Assembly: GCF_017726655.1 (NCBI RefSeq)
Contig: NZ_CP072308.1
Coordinates: 1,922,001-1,986,000 of the forward strand
Length of the DNA stretch: 64,000 nucleotides
Direction: 5' to 3'
Source of the DNA: Agrobacterium tumefaciens
GTDB lineage: Bacteria > Pseudomonadota > Alphaproteobacteria > Rhizobiales > Rhizobiaceae
Shown: piece after piece, positions 34,502 to 43,666 of the stretch
Numbering within the stretch: the first letter of the stretch is position 1
Layout of the letters: every line of letters begins with the position of its first letter
Notes under the pieces: model-generated
Database searches by the model: none
The model's input: the letters and a program-made list of their open reading frames with translations, nothing else
Told to the model about the DNA's origin: nothing
Made by a program: the position numbers and the translations under genes

Positions 34502-35308
34502 ATGAACGGCATCATGCAGGGTAAACGCGGCCTCATCATGGGCGTCGCAAACAATCACTCGATCGCCTGGGGCATCTCCAAGGCGCTTGCGGCACAGGGC
34601 GCGGAACTCGCCTTCACCTACCAGGGTGAAGCGCTTGGCAAGCGCGTGAAACCGCTCGCTGCGGAGCTCGGTTCCGACTTCATCGTACCTTGCGATGTCG
34701 AGGATATCGCTTCGGTGGATGCGCTGTTTGCGACGATTCGCGAAAAATGGGGCTCGCTCGATTTCGTCGTGCACGCCATCGGCTTCTCCGACAAGAACGA
34801 GCTGAAGGGTCTTTACGCCGACACGACGCGCGAGAATTTCAGCCGTACCATGGTCATTTCCTGTTTCTCCTTCACGGAAATCGCCAAGCGCGCCGCTGAA
34901 CTAATGACCAATGGCGGCTCCATGCTGACGCTGACCTATAATGGTTCTCAGCGCGTCATCCCGAACTACAACGTCATGGGCGTCGCCAAGGCGGCTCTTG
35001 AGGCGTCCGTGCGTTATCTCGCGGCCGATTACGGCCCGCGCGACATCCGCGTGAACGCCATCTCGGCCGGCCCGGTCCGCACGCTCGCCGGTGCAGGCAT
35101 TTCCGACGCCCGTGCGATATACGCCTGGAACCAGAAGAACGCACCGCTGCGGCGGACGGCCGACATCGACGACATCGGCGGATCGGCGCTTTATCTGCTG
35201 TCCAGCCTGTCCCGCGGCGTGACCGGCGAATGCCACTATGTGGATTGCGGCTACAACATCACCTCCACGCCGACGCTGGAGGTGCTCGCCCGGGCCGATG
35301 CGGATTAA
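34502..35308 (+). CDS. fabI: Enoyl-ACP reductase (NADH) FabI
   Basis: 268 residues from ATG 34502. SDR-superfamily reductase for the last step of each elongation cycle. The nucleotide-binding GVANNHSIAWGISKAL near residue 14, the catalytic NYNVMGVAKAALEAS (Tyr-x6-Lys) near residue 158 and RVNAISAGPVRTLAGAGI near residue 187 are all diagnostic. A TTG at 34496 is a possible alternative start. It begins 6 bp after fabB and completes a fabA-fabB-fabI operon ended by a terminator. Confidence 0.95.
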   Translation: MNGIMQGKRGLIMGVANNHSIAWGISKALAAQGAELAFTYQGEALGKRVKPLAAELGSDFIVPCDVEDIASVDALFATIREKWGSLDFVVHAIGFSDKNELKGLYADTTRENFSRTMVISCFSFTEIAKRAAELMTNGGSMLTLTYNGSQRVIPNYNVMGVAKAALEASVRYLAADYGPRDIRVNAISAGPVRTLAGAGISDARAIYAWNQKNAPLRRTADIDDIGGSALYLLSSLSRGVTGECHYVDCGYNITSTPTLEVLARADAD

Positions 35309-35330
35309 GCGTCTGCTCCATCTATTCTCG

Positions 35331-35359
35331 AAAAGCCTGGCCCTGAGCCGGGCTTTTTT
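35331..35359 (+). terminator. Intrinsic terminator of the fabA-fabB-fabI operon
   Basis: AAAAGCCTGG pairs with CCGGGCTTTT (one T-G wobble) around CCCTGAG, followed by TTG after a six-T run. It lies 22 bp after the fabI stop. Confidence 0.88.
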
Positions 35360-35492
35360 GCTGTGGGGCGTACCAAATTCGGAATTCAATAAAGTATAGT
35401 TTATCGAAGTAATAGAATCTAAACATGGGGTGGTTATCGTCCGCAACAATTCAACGGTTGCGCTTGCCGCATATTCTCAGAGATAGACCCCT

Positions 35493-36086
35493 ATGCGACT
35501 GGCCAGACTGAAGCCATTGCTGGAAAAATTCGGCGTCTCGCGCGACGGGACAGCAGCCATCGAATTCGCGATCCTCGCCATTCCCTATTTCCTCGTCGTG
35601 TTTGCAATCCTCGAAACCTTCATTGCCATGATGGCCGAACAGGTCGTCGTGAACGCGACGGAGACAATGGGCCGGCGCCTGAGGACGGGCCAGATCAGCA
35701 GCTCGATCTCGAAAGCGGATTTCCGCAAGAATTTCTGCGATGAAGTCTCCATTATGATCAACTGCGACGGTGAGATCGAGAAAGAACAGAAGCTTTACAT
35801 CGATCTTCGCTCTTTCGCCGCCTTCAAGGATATTCCGACCACGATACCATTGAAGGCCTATGGCGAATATTATGACCTCGACACGGCCCAGTTCGGCTTC
35901 AAGCCGGGCGGACCGGAAACCATCAACATGTTGCGCGTCTATTATCGATGGCGCGTCGTCGCCGATATCATCCGGCCTTATCTTACGAAGATAAGGCCCG
36001 TCGATGGCTCCATGCCCTCGCATTTTCTCATCGTTGCAACGAGTGCGTTTATGAACGAGAAATACACGACGAGCGGGGGCTCATGA
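35493..36086 (+). CDS. TadE/TadG-like pilus assembly protein (first of a pair)
   Basis: 197 residues. The TadE signature is at residues 18-45: RDGTAAIEFAILAIPYFLVV with the Glu at position 5 of the hydrophobic segment, a prepilin-like membrane anchor cleaved in related proteins by TadV-type peptidases. The rest is a periplasmic domain with conserved Cys (NFCDEV, INCDGE). Overlaps the next gene by 4 bp. No Tad secretion ATPase, secretin or Flp pilin is nearby. Confidence 0.82.
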   Translation: MRLARLKPLLEKFGVSRDGTAAIEFAILAIPYFLVVFAILETFIAMMAEQVVVNATETMGRRLRTGQISSSISKADFRKNFCDEVSIMINCDGEIEKEQKLYIDLRSFAAFKDIPTTIPLKAYGEYYDLDTAQFGFKPGGPETINMLRVYYRWRVVADIIRPYLTKIRPVDGSMPSHFLIVATSAFMNEKYTTSGGS

Positions 36087-36676
36087 TGGCGGGGCTACTA
36101 TCCGCGGCAGCAAACGGCAAACAACGTCTTGTCGCCCTCGCGTTGCGCTTTGCCCGCGACAAACGGGGCGTCGGTGCAATCGAGTTCGCAATTATCTTTC
36201 CGATATTGCTCGCACTTTACCTGACGTCCTTTGAATTGACGATCGGCTACAACACCTACAAACGGGCGAGCACTGCAGCAGCGAGCATCAATGACCTGAT
36301 ATCGAAAACAGGTTCGGTCGACAAAACCTATCTGGCCGGCATGCAGGATGTCGCCGCAGCCATATTTGCACCCTACAGCATCAAAGGCCTGCAACTGAAG
36401 ATCAGCGGCATCAAGATCGATGCGCAGAAGCAGGCCAAAATCGTGTGGTCATGGGATGAGAAAAATCAGAGACCCTATGCGGTCGGCTCGCCAGTCGCCG
36501 TTCCGACCCGATTGCAACTCTCGGACAGTTTCCTTATCCATGTCGAACTTTCCATTCCACATGACTTGATGATGTTCATGCCCGATATCGCCTCATCAGG
36601 CACAAAATCGATCACGATAAGTCGGGACTACTTCTTCAAGCAGCGCGACGCCGAAACGGCCTGCACCAATTGCTAA
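36083..36676 (+). CDS. TadE/TadG-like pilus assembly protein (second of a pair)
   Basis: 197 residues from ATG 36083, four bases inside the previous gene. DKRGVGAIEFAIIFPILLAL near residue 28 is the TadE membrane segment. A periplasmic domain with AASINDLISKTG near residue 72 follows, and the protein ends in two Cys (ACTNC). Same length as its partner but only weakly alike, so the two probably form a heteromer as TadE and TadF/G do. Confidence 0.82.
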   Translation: MMAGLLSAAANGKQRLVALALRFARDKRGVGAIEFAIIFPILLALYLTSFELTIGYNTYKRASTAAASINDLISKTGSVDKTYLAGMQDVAAAIFAPYSIKGLQLKISGIKIDAQKQAKIVWSWDEKNQRPYAVGSPVAVPTRLQLSDSFLIHVELSIPHDLMMFMPDIASSGTKSITISRDYFFKQRDAETACTNC

Positions 36677-36812
36677 GCCGAGATGTGAGTATGGCGGTTC
36701 CGGCCGCCCGTGGATAAAAACTCGAAGCTCATTCGGATAGGTGTGACAGAAGCGCCGCGAAATCCGGTAGGATTCCGCGGCGTCATGGCTGCGGGTGATG
36801 TCAAAGCCCCAT

Positions 36813-38135
36813 TTACTCCGACGGCATATCCAGCGTGCGGCTGAACCATAGGGCGATAAGCGTGCAAAGTGCGCCCGACATCAGGTAAATACCGACAGCG
36901 AAAAGGCCGAACTTGGACGAAAATCCAAGCGCGACGAGCGGTGCGAAACCGGCACCGATGAGCCAGGACACATCCGACGTCAGCGAGGCGCCGGTGTAGC
37001 GGTACTCACGGCTGAAGCGCGAGGCGAGCGCTCCGCCCGCCTGACCGAAGGACAGGCCGAGCAAGGAGAAGCCGATCAACACGAAGAGATAACGGCCGAT
37101 ATCACCTGACCCCAGGAGAATGGGCGCCACGAGGCTGAAAAGGCCAATCAGCACCGCTGCGATGGCCAGAAGCTTCCGTCGGCCGATGCGATCCGCGAGA
37201 ACGCCCGAGATCACGATCATGCCACCAGCGATGATAGCGCTGACGAACTGCACGAAAAGGAAGTCGGACACACGCTGGCTGGTATTGAGCGACACCCAGC
37301 TGAGCGGAAAAACCGTGACGAGGTGGAAGAGCGCAAAGCTGGCCAGAGGCACGAAAGCACCCGTGACCACGACTGGAAACTGCGACCGCAACATCTTGAA
37401 CATGGGCCGTGGTTCCAACTCATGCTGCTCCAGCATAGACTGGAATTCCGGCGTCACGATCATCCGCAGGCGAGCAAAGAGCGCAAGCACATTCAGCGCC
37501 AGCGCCACGAAGAAGGGGAAACGCCAGCCCCAGGCGAGAAATTCCGCATTGGAAAGCTGCGTCACGAAGACGATGAAGAAGGCGCTGGCGAGGCCGAAGC
37601 CCATGGCGGCGCCGATCTGTGGCATCATGGCGTACCAGCCGCGCTGTTTCGGTGGTGCATTCATCGCAAGCAGCGAGACGAGACCATCCCATGCACCACC
37701 CAGTCCAAGACCCTGGCCGATACGGAAGACAGCGAGCAGGATCGGTGCGAGCATGCCGACTTCCGCATAGGAAGGCAGGAAACTGATCGCCATGGTGGAG
37801 CCACAGAGCGTGAACAGAGCCGCCATCAGCTTCACGGCGCGGCCGAATTTACGGTCGATCTGGAGGAAGATGAGGGAGCCGATCGGCCGTGCGATGAAGG
37901 CGAGGGAGAAAACAGCGAAGGAATAAAGGGTGGCCGTCAGTGGATCTGCATAGGAGAAGAACACATGCGGGAAGACGAGCGCAGAGGCGATGGCATAGAT
38001 AAAAAAGTCGAAAAATTCGGTCATTCTCGCGAGAATGACGGCAATCGTGATGCGATCCGGATCGACCCTGACGGGGCCAGCCCCGTTTGCTTCCGGTGCC
38101 TGCCCAAAGGATGGAGCAGCATTGGTATAACTCAT
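36813..38135 (-). CDS. MFS transporter, metabolite:H+ symporter family
   Basis: 440 residues with about twelve membrane helices. The loop after helix 2 reads ARPIGSLIFLQIDRKFGRAV near residue 80 (MFS motif A), and GQGLGLGGAWDGLVSLLAMN near residue 140 is typical of the MHS branch (shikimate, proline/betaine, citrate and alpha-ketoglutarate symporters). Helix 8-9 loop DRIGRRKLL near residue 315 repeats motif A. It is divergent from cyoA across about 300 bp. Substrate unknown. Confidence 0.87.
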   Translation of the reverse strand: MSYTNAAPSFGQAPEANGAGPVRVDPDRITIAVILARMTEFFDFFIYAIASALVFPHVFFSYADPLTATLYSFAVFSLAFIARPIGSLIFLQIDRKFGRAVKLMAALFTLCGSTMAISFLPSYAEVGMLAPILLAVFRIGQGLGLGGAWDGLVSLLAMNAPPKQRGWYAMMPQIGAAMGFGLASAFFIVFVTQLSNAEFLAWGWRFPFFVALALNVLALFARLRMIVTPEFQSMLEQHELEPRPMFKMLRSQFPVVVTGAFVPLASFALFHLVTVFPLSWVSLNTSQRVSDFLFVQFVSAIIAGGMIVISGVLADRIGRRKLLAIAAVLIGLFSLVAPILLGSGDIGRYLFVLIGFSLLGLSFGQAGGALASRFSREYRYTGASLTSDVSWLIGAGFAPLVALGFSSKFGLFAVGIYLMSGALCTLIALWFSRTLDMPSE

Positions 38136-38438
38136 AATATCCCTCCTGCGTCATGGACGAACCATTCCCTGTAACGCGCCGGCTCCTCTTCCGTTGCGTT
38201 ACTATGCGGCGGATTGTCACACGCACCCTACGTAACGTCAATTGAAGTTTGAAAATAAAGGGTTGCCGGTCAGGCCCAGCGTGCGATAATGCAGCCACTC
38301 CGCCTTTGAGCAGAACTGCCGCTTATGGTGCATCGCAACGCTTTCGCTGCACCGCGACAATATACCTCATTCCAGAAATGATGTTTGGCAATTATTCCGC
38401 AGCCTAATCCAAACTGTACGAGTTCAAAGAACGTGCGC
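38136..38438. other. Divergent intergenic region MFS gene-cyoA
   Basis: 303 bp holding both promoters. The ACGTAACGT and GCGTTAC sequences within 38195-38240 form a loose repeat but match no named operator that I know. No further gene is supported. Confidence 0.4.
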
Positions 38439-39512
38439 ATGATCAAAAAACTCCCATCCGCCCTTCTGGCGATCCCGGCTCTGTTGCTGCTCAGCGGCTG
38501 CAACCTCGTTGTCATGAATCCATCGGGCGACGTCGCCATCCAGCAGCGCGATCTTATCATCACGTCCACTGTCTTGATGCTGCTGATCATCGTTCCGGTC
38601 ATCGTCCTCACGCTGTTCTTCGCATGGAAGTACCGTGAATCGGCGAAAGCGGAAGATTACGACCCCGAGTGGCATCATTCCACGCGGCTTGAAATGGTGA
38701 TCTGGTCTGCGCCGGTCGCCATCATCCTGATGCTCGGCACGGTAACCTGGATTTCCACCCACCGCCTCGACCCCTATCGCCCGCTGGAGCGGATCGATGA
38801 GAACCGTCAGGTGACGGCCGATGTCAAACCGCTGACGGTCGAGGTCGTGGCGATGGACTGGAAGTGGCTGTTCTTCTATCCGGAACTCGGCATTGGCAGC
38901 GTCAATGAATTTGCCGCGCCCGTCGATGTCCCGATAAACTTCAAGATCACCGGAACGACCGCGATGAATTCGTTCTTCGTGCCCGCACTGGCCGGCCAGA
39001 TCTACGCGATGGGCGGCATGCAGACCAAGCTGCACGCGGTGATCAACAAGGAAGGCGTCTATGACGGCTTCTCGGCAAACTTCTCCGGCCCCGGCTTCTC
39101 GCATATGCGCTTCAAGTTCCATGGTCTCAGCCAGCAGGGCTTCGACCAGTGGGTGGCCAAGGCAAAGGAAGGCGGCAAGGGTTTCGGCCGCCAGGAATAT
39201 CTCGAATTCGCCAAGCCTTCCGAGCGTGAGCCGGTGCAGTATTTCGCTTCTGTCGATCCGGAACTCTACAGCGCCATCCTCAACCGCTGCGTCGAGCCGA
39301 ACAAGCTCTGCATGCGCGACATGATGCATATCGACGCCAATGGCGGCGGCGGCAAGGAAGGCATCGACATGGCCAAGGCTCTCAACTCCGTGGTCTGCAC
39401 ACCGCTTGCACCTTACGGCGTCGCCAATGGTCCGCAATCTACCCCGGCTGTGATCGAAGGTCAGACTTTCGAACCCGCGGCGCTGCCGGAAACGAAACAA
39501 GTCGCTGGCTGA
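38439..39512 (+). CDS. cyoA: Cytochrome o ubiquinol oxidase subunit II
   Basis: 357 residues from ATG 38439. A lipoprotein signal peptide ends in LLLLSGC, with the lipid-anchored Cys at residue 21. Two membrane helices follow (about 40-62 and 85-105), then the cupredoxin-fold domain, which lacks the CuA ligands as expected of a quinol oxidase. Conserved DWKWLFFYPELGIGSVNEFA is near residue 140. First gene of cyoABCD. Confidence 0.96.
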   Translation: MIKKLPSALLAIPALLLLSGCNLVVMNPSGDVAIQQRDLIITSTVLMLLIIVPVIVLTLFFAWKYRESAKAEDYDPEWHHSTRLEMVIWSAPVAIILMLGTVTWISTHRLDPYRPLERIDENRQVTADVKPLTVEVVAMDWKWLFFYPELGIGSVNEFAAPVDVPINFKITGTTAMNSFFVPALAGQIYAMGGMQTKLHAVINKEGVYDGFSANFSGPGFSHMRFKFHGLSQQGFDQWVAKAKEGGKGFGRQEYLEFAKPSEREPVQYFASVDPELYSAILNRCVEPNKLCMRDMMHIDANGGGGKEGIDMAKALNSVVCTPLAPYGVANGPQSTPAVIEGQTFEPAALPETKQVAG

Positions 39513-39584
39513 CGATCCGTCCCGGCATTCTGCGGCGCGGCCAGTCCGCGCCGATCATACGTTTTTGAATCGCAAGAGGCTAAA

Positions 39585-41588
39585 ATGGTCGTCAACTCCG
39601 ATCAAACGTCGTTCCTGTTCGGACGGCTAACCTGGGAGTCAATCCCGCTTCACGAGCCCATTCTTGTCGCCACCTTCGCGGCCGTGGCTCTGGGCGGCAT
39701 CGCCGTTATCGGCGCCATCACCTATTTCCGCATGTGGGGCTATCTGTGGAATGAGTGGTTTACGAGTATCGATCACAAAAAGATCGGTATCATGTACATC
39801 ATTCTGGCGCTCGTCATGCTTCTGCGCGGCTTTGCCGACGCCATCATGATGCGCGTTCAGCAGGCGATCGCCTCCGGCGGATCGGAAGGTTACCTTCCGC
39901 CGCATCACTACGACCAGATTTTCACGGCCCATGGCGTCATCATGATCTTCTTCATGGCCATGCCCATGATCACAGGTCTGATGAACTTCGTCGTGCCGCT
40001 TCAGATCGGCGCCCGCGACGTGTCGTTCCCCTTCCTCAACAACTTCTCCTTCTGGATGACCACGGCCGGCGCCGTCATCACCATGATCTCGCTGTTCATC
40101 GGTGAATATGCGCAGACAGGCTGGCTCGCCTACCCGCCGCTGTCGGGCATCGACGGAAGCCCGGGGGTCGGGGTCGATTATTATATCTGGGGCCTGCAGA
40201 TCGCCGGTGTCGGAACGACACTATCGGGCATCAACCTGATCGTGACCATCATCAAGATGCGTGCGCCGGGCATGACCATGATGCGCATGCCGATCTTTGT
40301 CTGGACGTCGCTGTGTTCGAACATCCTGATCGTGGCCTCCTTCCCGATCCTGACCGCAACGCTCGCGCTTCTGACCCTTGACCGCTACGCTGGCACGAAT
40401 TTCTTCACCAACGACCTCGGCGGCAATCCGATGATGTATGTCAACCTCATCTGGATCTGGGGCCATCCCGAAGTTTATATTCTGGTGCTGCCGGCTTTCG
40501 GTATCTTCTCCGAAATCGTCGCCACCTTCTCGGGCAAGCGTCTCTTCGGTTATGCCTCGATGGTTTACGCCACCGCCGTCATCACCATCCTGTCCTACCT
40601 CGTGTGGCTGCACCACTTCTTCACCATGGGTTCCGGCGCCAACGTCAATGCCTTCTTCGGCATCACGACGATGATCATCTCGATCCCGACGGGTGCGAAG
40701 ATCTTCAACTGGCTCTTCACCATGTATAAGGGCCGCATCAAGTTCGACGTGCCGATGCTTTGGACGATCGGCTTCATGATCACCTTCGTCATCGGTGGCA
40801 TGACCGGCGTTCTTCTCGCCGTTCCCCCTGCTGACTTCGTGCTGCACAACTCGCTGTTCCTGATCGCCCACTTCCACAACACGATCATCGGCGGCGTGGT
40901 CTTCGGCGTTCTGGCAGGTATCGTCTACTGGTTCCCGAAGGCTTTCGGTTACCGTCTCGACCCGTTCTGGGGCAAGCTGTCCTTCTGGTTCTGGTTCGTC
41001 GGCTTCTACTTCGCCTTCATGCCGCTCTACATCCTCGGCCTGATGGGTATCACCCGCCGCCTCAGCCAGTTTGAAGACAACTCGCTGCAGATCTGGTTCG
41101 TGATCGCTGCCTTCGGCGCGTTCCTGATAGCGCTCGGCATTGCCTCCTTCATCATCCAGCTCATCGTCAGCTTCCTGAAGCGCGAGCAGCTGCGTGACGT
41201 GACCGGCGACCCCTATAATGGCCGCACGCTGGAATGGTCCACTTCTTCGCCGCCGCCGCAGTACAACTTCGCCTTCACGCCCGTCATTCACGATGTGGAT
41301 GCCTGGACGGACATGAAGAAGCGCGGTTACAGCCGGCCGCTGGAAGGTTTCATCCCGATCCATATGCCGAAGAATACCGGTGCTGGCGTCATCATCAGCG
41401 GCATCAGCGTGGTGCTCGGCTTCGCCCTGGTGTGGCATATCTGGTGGCTTGCAGCGCTGTCCTTCATCGGCATTATCGCAGTCTCGATCGCCCATACCTT
41501 CAACTACAATCGCGAATACTACATTCCCGCCGCTGACGTTTCGACCGTCGAGGCGGAACGTACGAAGCTGCTCGCGAAACAGGCGTAA
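39585..41588 (+). CDS. cyoB: Cytochrome o ubiquinol oxidase subunit I
   Basis: 667 residues, the heme-copper catalytic subunit that reduces oxygen to water and pumps protons. The CuB/cross-linked Tyr motif is [16 protein letters not shown] near residue 285, the CuB histidines are in [10 protein letters not shown] near residue 343, and the heme-ligand histidines are in [14 protein letters not shown] near residue 425. It has about fifteen membrane helices, and the long C-terminal tail is typical of CyoB. Lies between cyoA and cyoC. Confidence 0.97.
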   Translation: MVVNSDQTSFLFGRLTWESIPLHEPILVATFAAVALGGIAVIGAITYFRMWGYLWNEWFTSIDHKKIGIMYIILALVMLLRGFADAIMMRVQQAIASGGSEGYLPPHHYDQIFTAHGVIMIFFMAMPMITGLMNFVVPLQIGARDVSFPFLNNFSFWMTTAGAVITMISLFIGEYAQTGWLAYPPLSGIDGSPGVGVDYYIWGLQIAGVGTTLSGINLIVTIIKMRAPGMTMMRMPIFVWTSLCSNILIVASFPILTATLALLTLDRYAGTNFFTNDLGGNPMMYVNLIWIWGHPEVYILVLPAFGIFSEIVATFSGKRLFGYASMVYATAVITILSYLVWLHHFFTMGSGANVNAFFGITTMIISIPTGAKIFNWLFTMYKGRIKFDVPMLWTIGFMITFVIGGMTGVLLAVPPADFVLHNSLFLIAHFHNTIIGGVVFGVLAGIVYWFPKAFGYRLDPFWGKLSFWFWFVGFYFAFMPLYILGLMGITRRLSQFEDNSLQIWFVIAAFGAFLIALGIASFIIQLIVSFLKREQLRDVTGDPYNGRTLEWSTSSPPPQYNFAFTPVIHDVDAWTDMKKRGYSRPLEGFIPIHMPKNTGAGVIISGISVVLGFALVWHIWWLAALSFIGIIAVSIAHTFNYNREYYIPAADVSTVEAERTKLLAKQA

Positions 41589-41594
41589 CGAAAC

Positions 41595-42221
41595 ATGGCT
41601 CATACACCTGCACACAGCGTCGACGGCGCTGAACCACCGGTCTTCTACCTGAAGGAAGACCACCATCCGGAAAACGGTACGTCTATCGGCTTCTGGCTCT
41701 ATCTGATGAGCGACTGCCTGATCTTTGCCGTGCTCTTCGCCACCTATGCCGTTCTCGGCCGCAGCTATGCGGCCGGTCCTTCGGGCGCGGATCTCTTCGA
41801 TCTCAAGCTCGTCGCCATCAACACCGGCTTCCTGCTTTTCTCCTCCATCACCTATGGCTTCGCCATGCTGGAAATGGAAAAGCAGAAGGTGAAGACGACG
41901 CTTGTCTGGCTCGGCATCACCGGTCTCTTCGGTCTCGCCTTCCTGGCCGTCGAACTCTACGAGTTCCACCACCTGATCGAGGAAGGTGCCGGCCCGCATC
42001 GCTCGGCGTTCCTGTCGTCCTTCTTCGCGCTGGTCGGCACGCACGGCCTGCACGTGACCTTCGGCATCATCTGGCTCGTGACGCTGATGGTTCAGGTCGG
42101 CAAGCACGGCCTGATCGCCGCCAACAAGCGCCGCCTGATGTGCCTTTCGATGTTCTGGCACTTCCTCGACGTCATCTGGATCGGCGTCTTCTCCTTCGTT
42201 TACCTCATGGGAGTTCTTTGA
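41595..42221 (+). CDS. cyoC: Cytochrome o ubiquinol oxidase subunit III
   Basis: 208 residues, five membrane helices of the subunit III family. Conserved [20 protein letters not shown] near residue 29 and [15 protein letters not shown] near residue 143. Starts 6 bp after cyoB and shares one base with cyoD. Confidence 0.96.
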   Translation: MAHTPAHSVDGAEPPVFYLKEDHHPENGTSIGFWLYLMSDCLIFAVLFATYAVLGRSYAAGPSGADLFDLKLVAINTGFLLFSSITYGFAMLEMEKQKVKTTLVWLGITGLFGLAFLAVELYEFHHLIEEGAGPHRSAFLSSFFALVGTHGLHVTFGIIWLVTLMVQVGKHGLIAANKRRLMCLSMFWHFLDVIWIGVFSFVYLMGVL

Positions 42222-42616
42222 TGAGTTCCGAAGCACACGCACATCACCACGCGCATGGCGACGACCATCACCACCATGATGGCGCCAGCCACGGTACGTT
42301 CAAAAGCTACATGATCGGCTTCGTCCTGTCGGTCATCCTGACGGCGATCCCGTTCTGGCTGGTCATGGGTGACGTCGTTCAAAACAAGACCGTGCTTGTC
42401 ATCGCAATCATGGGTCTTGGCGTCATCCAGATCTTCGTGCACATGATCTACTTCCTGCACATGGACACCAAATCCGAAGGCGGCTGGACCTTCATGGCGC
42501 TGATCTTCACCGTCGTGGTCCTCCTGATCACGCTCTCCGGCTCGCTCTGGGTCATGTACAACATGAACAAAAACATGATGCCGCTGCATATCGAAGATGT
42601 GAAGAACCTGCCCTGA
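42221..42616 (+). CDS. cyoD: Cytochrome o ubiquinol oxidase subunit IV
   Basis: 131 residues, three membrane helices. The N-terminus is an unusual His-rich stretch (about ten His within residues 5-22) that could bind metal; the helical part includes IQIFVHMIYFLHMDTKSEGG near residue 72, typical of CyoD. One-base overlap with cyoC. Confidence 0.95.
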   Translation: MSSEAHAHHHAHGDDHHHHDGASHGTFKSYMIGFVLSVILTAIPFWLVMGDVVQNKTVLVIAIMGLGVIQIFVHMIYFLHMDTKSEGGWTFMALIFTVVVLLITLSGSLWVMYNMNKNMMPLHIEDVKNLP

Positions 42617-42632
42617 GCAGATTTGATGTTTT

Positions 42633-42656
42633 GCCCGCCGGGCTTCTCCGGCGGGC
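42633..42656. terminator. Stable hairpin after cyoD
   Basis: Perfect 9-bp GC-rich stem GCCCGCCGG / CCGGCGGGC with a 6-nt loop, 16 bp past the cyoD stop. There is no T run, so it may reduce rather than end transcription into the SURF1 gene. Confidence 0.55.
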
Positions 42657-42674
42657 CACCCTCCGCGCCAACAT

Positions 42675-42711
42675 ATAACCCCATGAATCGTGGCGCGATT
42701 TATGGGGTTAT
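42675..42711. repeat. Large inverted repeat in the leader of the SURF1 gene
   Basis: ATAACCCCAT-G-AATCG pairs with CGATT-T-ATGGGGTTAT around TGGCG, 16 positions per arm with one mismatch. It lies 80 bp before the SURF1 start codon, directly after the cyoD hairpin. It could be an RNA hairpin or a protein-binding site. Confidence 0.65.
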
Positions 42712-42790
42712 TTGCTGGAAGAGGCTGGTGCGGCGCCAATGGCCCGATGCGGACAAACCGTCGGCAAAAACCGCCTCGCAAGGACTTGAG

Positions 42791-43552
42791 ATGAGTGAAA
42801 TCACATCCGAAAACCGCCGCGTCCGCCCCGCGGCCATCGTCGTGCTGTTCCTGACCGTTGTCCTGACGTCCTGCCTTGTTGCTCTCGGAACATGGCAGGT
42901 CCAGCGCCTGTACTGGAAGCTCGACCTCATCGAGCGCGTCGAAGCGCGGGTCCATGCGCAGCCCGTCGATGCACCGGCAACCGGCGAATGGCCCGCTCTC
43001 ACCGATCCCGCCGATTATGAATATCGCCGCGTCAAATTGACAGGTGTCTTTCTTAACGACAAAGAGGTTCAGGTCTACACCGTCACCGATCTGGGACCGG
43101 GCTATTGGGTGATGACACCACTGAAGCGCGACGACGGGTCCAGCATCATCATCAATCGCGGTTTCGTGCCCTCCGATAAGCGTGACCCGGCCTCCCGCGC
43201 GGAAGGTCAACCGGCCGGACGCGTCGAGGTCGTTGGCCTGATGCGCGGCCCGGAAACAGGCGGGCTTTTCCTGCGCACCAACGATCCGACGAATGGCCGC
43301 TGGTATTCCCGGAATATTCCGCAAATCTCTGAGGCCTCCGGCCTGTCCGATGTCGCACCCTTTTATGTCGACGCAGACGCCACACCCAATCCAAGTGGCC
43401 TGCCGGTCGGTGGCAAGACCCTGCTCACATTCCCGAACAACCATCTCTCCTACGCCGTGACGTGGTATATCCTGGCGGCTATGGTTGTCGCGGCCGGATG
43501 GTATGTCCTGCGCAATCTCAACGCGCCGAAATCCAAGCGCGATGAGGACTGA
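42791..43552 (+). CDS. SURF1 family oxidase assembly protein
   Basis: 253 residues from ATG 42791 (AAGGACTTGAG upstream). Two membrane helices, at about 14-35 and 222-242, flank a periplasmic domain, the SURF1 topology. Conserved LGTWQVQRLYWKLDLIERV near residue 30 and the C-terminal LSYAVTWYILAAMVVAAGWY are diagnostic. Placed directly after cyoABCD, it is probably the quinol-oxidase-specific Surf1q type, which helps heme insertion in the oxidase. If so, the oxidase may carry heme a; inference. Confidence 0.92.
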   Translation: MSEITSENRRVRPAAIVVLFLTVVLTSCLVALGTWQVQRLYWKLDLIERVEARVHAQPVDAPATGEWPALTDPADYEYRRVKLTGVFLNDKEVQVYTVTDLGPGYWVMTPLKRDDGSSIIINRGFVPSDKRDPASRAEGQPAGRVEVVGLMRGPETGGLFLRTNDPTNGRWYSRNIPQISEASGLSDVAPFYVDADATPNPSGLPVGGKTLLTFPNNHLSYAVTWYILAAMVVAAGWYVLRNLNAPKSKRDED

Positions 43553-43666
43553 GCACCCGGTTTTACCGGATGGTTCATAAAAGCGCTTCCTTCTTCACGA
43601 ATTGCTGATCTATAACGACGGATAGGCCTGACGTTACCCGTCGGCACATTTTCGTTGCGGAGAGTT

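Noticed and set aside
33233..34774. 513-codon minus-strand frame opposite fabB and fabI
   Set aside because: It mirrors codon-biased genes in GC-rich DNA, lacks a ribosome binding site and any domain, and overlaps two unmistakable genes.
36673..36867. Small minus-strand frame after the TadE-like pair
   Set aside because: Overlaps the end of the MFS gene and has no ribosome binding site or recognisable feature.
40221..42242. 673-codon minus-strand frame opposite cyoB and cyoC
   Set aside because: Composition is rich in Asp, Glu, His and Arg, as expected for the complement of membrane-protein codons. No protein family features.
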